In this document: in pieces, positions 1-9,179 of the stretch
Numbering within the stretch: the first letter of the stretch is position 1
Layout of the letters: each line of letters starts with the position of its first letter
Assembly (NCBI GenBank): GCA_023105745.1
Contig: JALGQZ010000008.1
Location: 26,053,866-26,117,865 of the forward strand
Direction of reading: 5' to 3'
From: Austropuccinia psidii
Taxonomy: Eukaryota; Basidiomycota; Pucciniomycetes; Pucciniales; Sphaerophragmiaceae
Length of the DNA: 64,000 nucleotides
Program-made: the position numbers and the translations under genes
Notes under the pieces: generated by a model
Databases searched by the model: none
What the model was told of the DNA's origin: nothing
What the model saw: only the letters and a program-made list of their open reading frames with translations

Positions 1-621
1 ACTGACTTGAAAGACTACCTAAATTCTTTGAAAGTAATATTTAAATGTGACTACACTTCAAAGAAGTATGGTACAATAGACCCTTGAATAATAAAACAAT
101 AGAAATTGAAAGAAAATACTATGAAATAATATGGGAAAAGGGTAAATACACAGTTATATTAAAGCCTGTTAGAAATTCCTAATTAGTGAAAATCCCCCAG
201 GGATTTACAATTATAACATAGATTTGGGGAAATTTTTCAGATCTTACCTTAAAGGAAAATATAATCACTGCAAAATATGTCTCAATTATTTGAAATTAAA
301 TGGTTAAAGGGTAAAAATATTTCAAATTACACCTTTCAGAAAATTCAAGACTAGAAAAGACATCTCAAGGATTTTAATGAACCATCATATGACTCAGTGT
401 ATAATAAATCATTACTACATAAAGTGACTCAAGAATTTTTACCCTTGATAACAATGAAAATAAAATTAAGGAGAAAAGGACTCATAGAGGACTCCTGAGC
501 TTGAAGAGTTTCTAAATGGAGAACCTTTACCTACCAAATTTCATCTTATCTATGAAAATTCAAGTACAAATCAAATATAAAGCAATAGCTTTACTAGGAG
601 ATTGTCAAGTATCTTAATTAA
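1..621. other. A+T-rich non-coding stretch
   Basis: No open frame of useful length and no recognisable motif. The composition resembles the eroded LTR sequence that follows, so it is probably old repeat sequence, but I could not align it to a specific family by eye. Confidence 0.4.
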
Positions 622-911
622 TTTTAAGCCTGTGACTCAAATCCAGAGCACAATGATGGATCTTAAAATAACATAAAGCATGATAATAAATCAAATGATT
701 AGAACACACATCTTTTACAATTATTAAAACAAATAAAGGAACAATGAGGTCACATATATAAAGATCAGTACTTGAAGAATGAATCATGTAAGTGTGACCA
801 TCTGAGAGAGGAAATTTCTCACTTTCAGAAATGATTCTTCTTATCACCCACCAATGAAAATTCTGTATGGTATTAAGGTTGTGAACTCTTTCTGAGCATA
901 TACCTTAATAT
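622..911 (+). repeat. Truncated start of an eroded LTR-A copy
   Basis: The stretch around 626-650 (GCCTGTGACTCAAA followed by CCAGAGCACA) matches the beginning of the better-preserved LTR at 54,141. Similarity fades over the next 200 bases and is interrupted at 912, where a second copy of the same LTR begins. It is read as the remains of an older LTR-A invaded by, or placed in tandem with, the next copy. Confidence 0.5.
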
Positions 912-2285
912 TGTCATCCCATGACTCAAAACCAGAGCAAAAGAATTACAGCAGAATACCACAAGCCAATAGTAGAGAAAAATACCACCAAAAAACTTTA
1001 CTGGGACAGAATAGCTCATAAGCTGTATTAAAAGAGAGAGTAAAGTCACATCTCTCCAAATATATAACTCCCATAACCATAGGATAAGGAAGGAAAGAGT
1101 TACTCCAGCTCAAAACAAGAGCTGATCATAAAACTTAACTTTCACCTCTCACCTAAAATACAGAGAAAGGGGTGTTTAAATTGAATCTCTAAATCATGGC
1201 TATCCAATGGTGCTAACCAAATTGATCTAGCATATAAACTAAAGAACTTATGGCTAAAAAGAATCAAAATAAAGGTGAAGAAAATATTCACCTCTCATCT
1301 AACTTCTGAATTTTTGGTGTGAGATACCTAAAGTGGAGTATTTTTGTAAAAATAACAATAAGGGCTTTCTGATTGTGCCCTTTTTGTCCCCATACCTCAT
1401 CTAGAACAAAATTTATCAAGAAAAATAACTCAATACAGGATCTAAGAAAAATCCATATCTGAACAATGGAATTTGAAAGTGGTATACCATTGCCATATTT
1501 AATTCTACCCATACCAAAATGAGAGACCATTGTGTAGATCTCATCCATTTCTCCAAGAAAAAACAACTTTGAGCTCTCTATTTGACAAAGTGGTAGAGGT
1601 TTCAAGGTCAAAATCCTACCATATTGCCAAAATGCAATACTGTGAGATACTATCCCATATCCTTGAAAATGAGGTGTAAATCCTAAAAGGAGGCTTGTTT
1701 ACCCTGAAATACCTCACAGTTTGGTCTTTGTGGGGTCACCATAGAGGACCTTTACAGCATCCTACATGTCAAAAGGCAGCTGTGAGGTCCCCAGATGAAA
1801 ATTTTCACCCTGTATTGGGGAAAAGTGACCAGATTTGGTTTCAATACCAAATCTGATAACAATAAAGGCTATTTAGGCTGTTTATTAACCAAAAGCCTGC
1901 CCTTGGAATCTAAAAATATTCACTCTTTCTATGTGGAAAAGACCAGAGGTTCTTTCCACCCATTTTTGGGATAAAAAGGGATCTTTCTCTGCTCAAAAGA
2001 GAAATACCAATCTGTCTCTTGAATTCCTATTTAGTGAAACTGTCAAAAAAGGCTATAGTCTTGGAAAAAAATCAGGTATACTTTGAATATCAAGTATTGT
2101 ATTTATTATTATAGTTATTCAATTGATGAGCAGTGCACCCAGGGCTTTCAGAAGTGCTCACCACCACTATTTCATCATAGTAAATTCCAAATACTTAATA
2201 ATTTTTTTATTATATAACAATGTCACATTAATAGTTGAAGCTGTGAATACATTATTAATATCTTTATCATAGACTCAGCCTGACA
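912..2285 (+). repeat. Eroded full-length solo LTR of family A
   Basis: This segment runs parallel to the LTR at 54,141-55,545 along its whole length. Shared landmarks in the same order are TGACTCAAAACCAGAGC near 921, TTCACCTCTCA with CTAACTTCT near 1290, the TATCCCAT palindrome near 1650, TTTTCACCCTGTATTGG near 1803, GCACCCAGGGCTTTC near 2130, and the terminal AGACTCAGCCTGACA ending at 2285. It starts TGTCA and ends TGACA. Its length (1,374) is close to the 1,405 of the better copy. Many C-to-T and G-to-A differences and no attached internal region indicate an old solo LTR. Confidence 0.75.
1803..1868. other. Hairpin in eroded LTR-A
   Basis: Inverted arms CAGATTTGG (1830-1838) and CCAAATCTG (1847-1855) are perfectly complementary. 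The same position in the younger LTR carries CAGATGTGG and CCACATCTG, so both arms have changed together. The outer arm (CCTGTATTGG at 1809) has lost full pairing. Confidence 0.6.
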
Positions 2286-2435
2286 AATATTCACCTATTA
2301 TATAAGATATTTAGTTTGAATCAGAGACACATCATGTGGGATATATTATTAAATCTGTCAAAGAAGGCTATTGAATGGTACCATATTCATGAATTCAGTC
2401 TCACAGGATCAAAATATAACATGCTACTCCTATTC

Positions 2436-3170
2436 AAAGAAATACAAAATTTCTTTCATTTTTCACCTCCCATCTAGCTTCTACACTTATGATTAGAGAC
2501 CCATTGGGTAGATTCTTTTACGAAAAGGGATATTTCAGGGATAAATGAAAATATAACCTTTATTCCTGTATCTGCAGCAAACAAAAAGTTATCAGAACCT
2601 TTCTCTTAAAACAAGAAAATTCATATTTTTGAGAAAGTGAAAAATTGTTTGAGCTTATATAGGTTCGGAATAATGAATACAAAGTGTAAATAGATTTTGG
2701 AACCAATCTGTGGCCACAATTTGAGCCCTTCATCTTGAAAACTGATAAATCTACCAAGTATTTAAGGATATAATCCAACACAAGGTGGTATGGTGAGATA
2801 CTATCCTATACAGTTTAGTTATGAGTTTTCAAAGAAATTGAAAGGCAATTTATTTATTAATTACTTATAGTTTTGGGTAAAAAGCTCTACATGTTCCTGT
2901 ACTGGGTGGTACTGTGGGATACTCTCCCATATGATTGAGCTATGAGGTGTAAAAGATCTTCAAATAATATGAAAGCTTTAATTAATCATAAATTTATATA
3001 TAAGAGCCCTCAAAAAAATTGATTTAAAGTTTCCTACATTTCATAGGCACCAGAACAAGCCTGGAAGGTCTTAAGGAGAAAATTTTCACCTTGTGGTCCA
3101 AAAGCCACATTTAATCTCAATTAAAGTCTGTATTGAGACTTTGGGACCACAAGTGAGCCACAGGAGTGGA
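2436..3170 (+). repeat. Partial, diverged LTR-A copy
   Basis: Contains LTR-A landmarks: TTTTTCACCTCCCATCTAGC near 2459, two GAGATACTATCC/GGGATACTCTCCCAT-like palindromes near 2793 and 2917, GAGGTGTAAAAG near 2944, and AAAATTTTCACC just before a hairpin at 3090-3153. It lacks the LTR beginning and end, so it is an internal fragment, and may itself be a mosaic because the palindrome occurs twice. Confidence 0.5.
3090..3153. other. Two-stem hairpin in the diverged LTR-A copy
   Basis: Outer arms CTTGTGGTCC (3090-3099) and GGACCACAAG (3144-3153) pair perfectly over 10 bp. Inner arms TCTCAAT (3115-3121) and ATTGAGA (3132-3138) pair over 7 bp. The hairpin sits directly after AAAATTTTCACC, the same place as the two-stem hairpin of the LTR at 55,075-55,134, although the arm sequences differ. 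Confidence 0.6.
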
Positions 3171-3654
3171 AGGAATTACTCTTTAGTACTGTGAAAAGGT
3201 GGTGTTGAGTTAGTTCTAGTATGATATTGGATAAGGTATCTGTTAAGGTTGAAATAACAGGAAAACAGTTTTTAATTTTTGAAATAATGATATAACCAAT
3301 GGTGCCAAGGTGTATTAGCTGCCCCTTTTATAATAGTAAATATTCCTACGAAGGTCAAAAATCAATATCTAAAGAAGAGATTGTGGATTTTTCAAATAGA
3401 GTAGAACTTTTAGCAGTCTCTATCAGACCAATAATGATGAGCTGGAATAATAGAAAAAACAATTTAAATGATAAGCTTATAGCTGGTACCCTCAAATTTG
3501 GGTACTCCAAATAATAGTATAGATTATTGATGTAAATATAATGAGAGAGGATTGGGATAATGAATAATAGCTATAGTGTTATTGAGTGGTAATTTGAATG
3601 GCTGTTTCTTGTTGATAGTAAGATTGAATATATAGTAGTTCAATTTGATAATAT

Positions 3655-3745
3655 ATAATGATAGTAACTCAGACAATTCAAAATATCTACCTGTAATTTC
3701 CCATTCCAGGTTCTGTCTCATATAATACTAAAAAACAGGAGGTCT
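3655..3745 (+). repeat. Eroded LTR-B 3' end
   Basis: TACCTGTAATTTCCC (from 3689) followed by CCAGGTTCTGTCTCAT and AGGAGGTCTCATAG matches the last 90 or so bases of the LTR at 60,700-60,803. Upstream similarity is too weak to fix the left border. Confidence 0.5.
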
Positions 3746-5689
3746 CATAGAAATTTACATGGATAACTTAACACATGAAATAAAATGTGACAATAATTTC
3801 ATTATTTGTACTATTAGATATACACCAGGGCAATTTTTATGTCACTGGTTAGTCAGTCATTTAATGTGTCCTGTCTGTGACTTGAAAATGGCTATTAATG
3901 TGAAATGAATATAAACAAGATATAATTATAAGATGACCTAAGAAAAGCCCAAATATTACCTGCATGAACTTCAGTATTAGATTTTTCTTCCACAACTGGA
4001 TTAGCTCAATATATGATTAAAAGAACCTTTCATAAGTTAACAATCATATTTGAAAAGAAAATTACATGGAGCAGAAGTGGGTTATTTCAGTATTTTGAGA
4101 AGCATCCTTTTCTTCTCAAGCACCTATTATTCAGAATTTCCCCCCCTTTAAAATGTTTTAAAGATCAATAAATATTGTATAATTTGTGTTTATAGAGTCA
4201 AAAAGAAAGAAAGTTTCACTTGACCTTTAAATATGAATATTCATTTTAATGAGCTATTTTATCACTTAATGGTCTTCCAAATTAGGCTATCAATTACTCA
4301 GTAATTCTCTGTGAGCTATGTGATATGGGAAGAATAGCTCTAAATTTGGGGATGAAAAAAATGGGAATTTGATCAATTAAGCATTAATATCTATTGTTTA
4401 AAAGAACAATCTATTGCAGAAAAAAAGGTCATTATGTCTTGATATGAGCCCTAAATGTTTCATTGAGAGCACAGAATGAAAAATTGATCAATATCCAAAA
4501 ATCAGGAATTATGATCTGGATTTAGGAACTAATATCAAGAAAGCTCAGCCATACCCATATATTCCAAATTCAAACATTTTCATCATTTTAACTTTTTATA
4601 CAATTCCCTTTGAAATGAAACAAACCACCAACAATTTATGAAAGAAGCTCTGTGGACAAGAATTAATAGTTTTCTGACAGATAGGCAATGGAAATCCTTA
4701 GAGTTTTTAAAGAGTATTTGATAAGATACACCTTTCACATGCAGAAATCATCATAATTAAAGAAATATGCTTAAATTTCATCTTTCAGGTAAAGATAAGC
4801 TTCTTCATTGTATTGAAATTTCCAAAACTTCAGAACATATTTTTGGTAAAAGAATTTTTTCTACATTAGTATTTTCAATATACAAACATTTGTGTCCACA
4901 GTGATATGTTTTGGTGGATTTTGTTTTTATAAAATTGTTTTTGGTTTTTGGTTTAAATTTTACATAATCTACCTCAAAATTAAATTATATTTGAATAATA
5001 TGAGGAATTTAGTAGTAATCGAAAGATGTTCAACCAAAAAATGTAAATTTAAGCTCAAAGATGAGAAATTTGGGCATTAGTCTTTATTAGAAATTCATCT
5101 TCACAAGTATTTTGGTACTCCATCATTATGAAATTATTTTCATTATTTTCCAAAGTTTAAATTATATATGAAGTATGCCACTAGAACTTAAAGTTTTGCA
5201 TTCTAATTACTGGGAAAAAATGAAATCATGAAGTTTATTCCCTCCTGTAAGGTTTATATTGAACCCCTTTTTTTTCAAAAGGAATATGTGAACTACGAGT
5301 TGTCTTTAGGCAGGAAAAAGTGACAGGTTACTCAGATGCTATAGAGTGGTGTGCACATGAATTATATTATCTGCTTGAAAGTACATCTTTAGTTATAATT
5401 TCTGTTGCACCACTCACTAAATACTACTACTAATAATCAATTTCAAGCCATTAACCATTACAAAATTGGAAAATGTGAGTGTTTTTGCATAGTTAATATT
5501 CCAAAAAATATCAAATGACAGCTGAGGTTCTCAATCAGTTTTTTTCATTTCCTCTCATGATGAACCTCCCTCCAAAGATGATTGAAATTATTTCACAATT
5601 ATGCTCAAATACATGGAATTACTCAGCTTGTTCCCATTGGCTTTCAGGGATAGATAATCAAAATAATATTTTCCTATACTAAAAAGGTT
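3746..5689. other. A+T-rich non-coding stretch with a possible dispersed-repeat fragment
   Basis: No convincing gene; the short open frames here are compositionally random. The segment 3822-3890 (CACCAGGGCAATTTTTATG onward) resembles the reverse complement of 15,425-15,495, suggesting an unnamed dispersed repeat present in both orientations. Confidence 0.35.
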
Positions 5690-6200
5690 GGGGGTTGGTT
5701 TATATCACCTTGTGCAGACAGCCCCCACAAGGTAGCTCTAAAATACAGAGGTCATTCATATATGGTATTTTAAACAACCCCCTAGAGCCAGCTTCAAATG
5801 GCTGGGGGTGGTTTGATCCCACTAGTGTGAAAGGCCTTATGACACCACCTCCAAGACTGTGGATTTGGTTACAAAAAGGGTTTGTGAAAAACTGCTAAAA
5901 CCAAATAGAAATTGGAGGGGTGCTGTTTCCAACAACCCCCCAAAGCCAGATGTAAAAGGCCATGAGGTTGTTTGCATCAGCTAGCTCAAACAACCCCCTC
6001 AAAACAGTGGCCAAAGTACAGGGGTTGCTTGCATTAGCTAGTGAAAACAACCCCCCAAAACTGGCTGCAAAAAGGTGGGGGATTGTTTGCATCAGCTTCT
6101 GCAAAAAAACCTCCAAAACAAGCAGTAAAAGGCCGGGGGGTTGTTTGCATCAGCTAGCATTAACAACCCCCCAAAACCGGCTGTAAAACACCAGCCTCTG
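5690..6200. repeat. Minisatellite with self-complementary C/G-tract units
   Basis: Units of roughly 55-65 bp repeat from about 5,920 to 6,190, with more degenerate units back to 5,690. Each unit has AACAACCCCCC, then a variable middle containing CCAGMTGTAAAAGGCC-like sequence, then GGGGGGTTGTTTGCAT and CAGCTAGC. The C-tract and G-tract arms of a unit are inverted copies, so each unit could fold into a hairpin. The small open frames on both strands (5,695-5,898; 5,895-6,116; 5,962-6,186) are by-products of the repeat, not genes. Confidence 0.7.
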
Positions 6201-6391
6201 CAGTGTTAGGATATTTCAGGTGGGCCCTGGCGGCACCAGTCAAGCAAAACACTGAGGAATAATGGGTGGCTTCTCTCTACAATAGGATAGCCCCCCATGG
6301 ATATTAGAAAGGAATGCCTCATTGCCTGCCACATGGGTGATTTGAACCCATGGCAAAGTGAGCAAGTAGTGCAGATGCAAGGCTTACCAGC
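6201..6391 (-). other. Possible tRNA-derived (SINE-like) sequence at the transposon insertion point
   Basis: On the minus strand GGGTTCAAATCACCC (6,335-6,349) resembles a Pol III B box, and about 40 bases upstream GGCTGGTAAGCC (about 6,380 down to 6,371 plus the transposon base) resembles an A box or D arm. No acceptable cloverleaf could be drawn by eye. The CACTA element is inserted exactly inside the A-box-like part. This could be a SINE head, a tRNA relic or chance. Confidence 0.25.
6389..6391. other. CACTA target-site duplication, left copy (AGC)
   Basis: AGC immediately precedes the left terminal repeat and is repeated immediately after the right terminus at 13,469-13,471. Three-base duplications are the norm for CACTA transposons. 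Confidence 0.85.
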
Positions 6392-6435
6392 CACAACCAG
6401 GAAAAGGCTGACCTGACCCAGATCAGGTCACTCTG
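6392..6435 (+). repeat. Left terminal inverted repeat of the CACTA element
   Basis: 44 bases matching the inverted right terminus with few differences. The first five are CACAA instead of CACTA. It contains the inner palindrome TGACCTG-N8-CAGGTCA (6,409-6,430), a likely transposase-binding site. Confidence 0.85.
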
Positions 6436-6617
6436 GGCTGACCATGTCCGGACCTTGTTCCTACCTGGTCTGTACTCCGTTGAACAAGAATTTTTAAATT
6501 CCCTTTCAAGCTAAAATCATTCATTTCTCTCATCTCCCTGAAAACTTTTTTTCTCTTTTTTTCCTTTTTTTTCCTTTTTTCTGATAATATTTCTCAATTT
6601 AAACTTTCTTTACTATT

Positions 6618-8456
6618 TTGATTTCATCTCTGATTTCTCTGCTCAATGCTTTTTTGATAATTAGCTTCCCAAATTACCCAAATGAAAGTTATACAAGTCA
6701 GCCTGATATATCGCAAATTCTTCAGAAACAGAATGAATATATAAACAACTTGAAAACTCAACTCAATAAGCATGATAAGGATGTTGAAGCCTTAATGCAG
6801 AAGGTTTTGAGTCTTCAAGTTGAATCCAGTCAAACTACTGAACCATCATCAAAAAATCAAGAAGGCACCAGCTATGGAAAGAAGACCAACATCAAGCACA
6901 AGTCTTCCTCAACCAAATCTAAAGGAAAAGCTCCTAAAAGTCAAAATTCCTCAAAGAAGAAGTCACTTTCTGCTTCACAAAAATCCCTTTCAGCACAATC
7001 AGGGAAAAAAAAACAAAAACCAGACCAAACCAGCTCATTATGATGAATATACCTGAAAGCTTTAAACCAACCAAAGTGAGTAATTCAAAGATTGATTTTT
7101 ATTTTGTTACATGAAAGGCCTTGTTTCTGATTCTCTTGAATACTCAGAGCGCTTTTTTTTCACACATATTAGAATTATTTGGGGCCTCATTTATCAAAAA
7201 TCTGTCGCAATCGCACCCGATCCTTCCCTTCTTAAGGAACTTTATAATTGGTTTGATCATGTTGATGAAATACAACAAGTAACAAACAGTACCACTGCAA
7301 TCTATCTGATTCCTGAATCCAAGATTATTACTCTGAGAGGCACTAAACCTGGTAGGAAGAAGGTTGGCCATGCAATTGTTAACGTTCAAGAGTTCTTAAT
7401 TATATATATTCAAGCATTACTGGAAAAGCTTGGAATATGTCAATGGGCCCCTTCTCTTGAAGAACCAACTGACACTCTTTACAATGAAGCTTGCAGGATA
7501 AGTGCAATTAAGACATTCCAACAGGTTGCAATTGGTGGTGCCTATCAATACATGAACATCAACTTACATTATTTGAATAACTTTGGCCTACTTGAAGCGA
7601 CTTATAACCACTTTGTACATTACTTTAAAACTAAAATTTATAAGCAAGAATTCAAAGAAAGTGGAAGCTATCAAAAGGAGCTGGAAAGGGTACCAGTTCA
7701 AAGAATAGACAAAGGGTGGGTAATCTTTTTTTTTGAAATCTCATTTTAGCTGATGCATATCTTTTGCTTAGCTTTGCAAGGCTTGCTACAAGTTTGGAGT
7801 CTCTGAGAACTTCCCCAAGAGATATCTGAAGATTTTGGCTGATATCAATGAGTTTGTTCCAGAGAAGAAAGGTTATGTCATCAAGAACTTACCATATCGA
7901 TCCCAAAAGGCAACCACCTTCATGCGCCAAGTGGATGAAGAAATTTAAAAGGCATTGGAAAATCAAGGAAAGAAGTCTCAGAAGCACAATTTTATTGAGA
8001 TCGAAGGAATAAGCCCTACAATTTTTGGACAAGTTCCCAAAGGGTTACCTATTGACTTTTACAATAATTGTACTGCGGCTCAGAAAACCATCTATGGTGA
8101 CACAATGAAAATTGCTTTCTTGCCAGACGCGGAATACAAAATCCCGGCAAAAATTGAATGACAAGAGATTCTCCAAGAAATATTGGGAGCAAGCAACACA
8201 GAAATATGATCTATCCCATGAGATTAATGGCTATGATTCAGATGAATCAGAATCCGATTCTGAAGATATTGAGAGCAGTTCAAGAAGTGGTATTGGGAGC
8301 CTTTCAAATGAGGAAGGTGATTTGGACAGTGATCTTTATGATGATGAAATAATGGAAGAAGATTCACAAATAGAAACTTCTCAAACTCTTCCAGCTCAAA
8401 TCATAGGCGCATCCAGCGGAATGCAATATGGATACAATTGGGAAAATTGGCAATAA
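6618..8456 (+). pseudogene. CACTA accessory protein gene (TnpA-position), broken
   Basis: I do not recognise the family. The reading frame begins in a region without a good in-frame ATG near 6,618 and gives a coiled-coil-like part (QKQNEYINNLKTQLNKHDKD) and a Ser/Lys-rich low-complexity part. A shift at the A-run near 7,003-7,012 moves to the frame containing MNIPESFKPTK. After a GTGAGT-type donor near 7,076 the best-conserved block follows (7,114-7,700), with LRGTKPGRKKVGHAIVNVQE and a Tyr/Asn-rich segment. A probable intron (about 7,712-7,770, acceptor TTTTGCTTAG) leads to a Cys/Lys segment, with an in-frame TAA at about 7,946-7,948 and a shift near 8,140. The C-terminus is very acidic (DSDESESDSED). 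AATAAA overlaps the stop codon. By position it could be the DNA-binding or regulatory partner of the transposase; this is inference. Confidence 0.65.
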
Positions 8457-9179
8457 AGATTGCTTCATTTATGGTATTGAAAAGATATTGAATTTTTTAT
8501 TTTGATTCAAAAAACTCTTCTTGCACATGTTTATATTCTTGGCATTTTAGTTTTTGTGTTGTTTTAATTATCAGAAATGTGATATCCAATATATTAGTTA
8601 TAGTTATTTTCTTAAGAATAAGCTTAAATTTATACACGATAAATCTCCAGAATATTTAATTATTACAAGAGCAATGTAAATTTCACTCGAAAAGAAGCTA
8701 TGTACTCAGAAATATTTTTTGTTTTACTAATGAAATGAGAAGACTCTCCCTTTGTAAATAGAAAAAAGCTACCTTTATTGAGAATACCTCAGAGGAAATT
8801 TGACTCGAATTTATTTTTTGAGATGTGCAATCTACTGTATTAATTTACATAAGAAAATTCAGAAATACTATTCAACAAAATGAATATTTAGACAAAGAAA
8901 CCAAATGTAATACTAAGTTATCAAGGAGAAACTATATAACTCAAACAGGTTTCTTTGTTTATAAAAAGGAAATACTAATAAATCAGGAGCTATGTGCCCA
9001 TTTAAAAATCATGTAAACCATCAATTTGTAATGTTTGACTTTCAAGTCCAACAAGCTTGCTGATAGATTGCACAAAAAAGCTTGGATTGTAGATCCCTAA
9101 AGTCCAGGCTGGTAATTTTTGGTATGCTGCAAGGCTGACCACTTTTTACATGGGTATGAATGAAAGAAATCTACTATGA

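Noticed and set aside
5695..6186. Small open frames on both strands
   Set aside because: Products of the minisatellite units; the same repeat is open in several frames.
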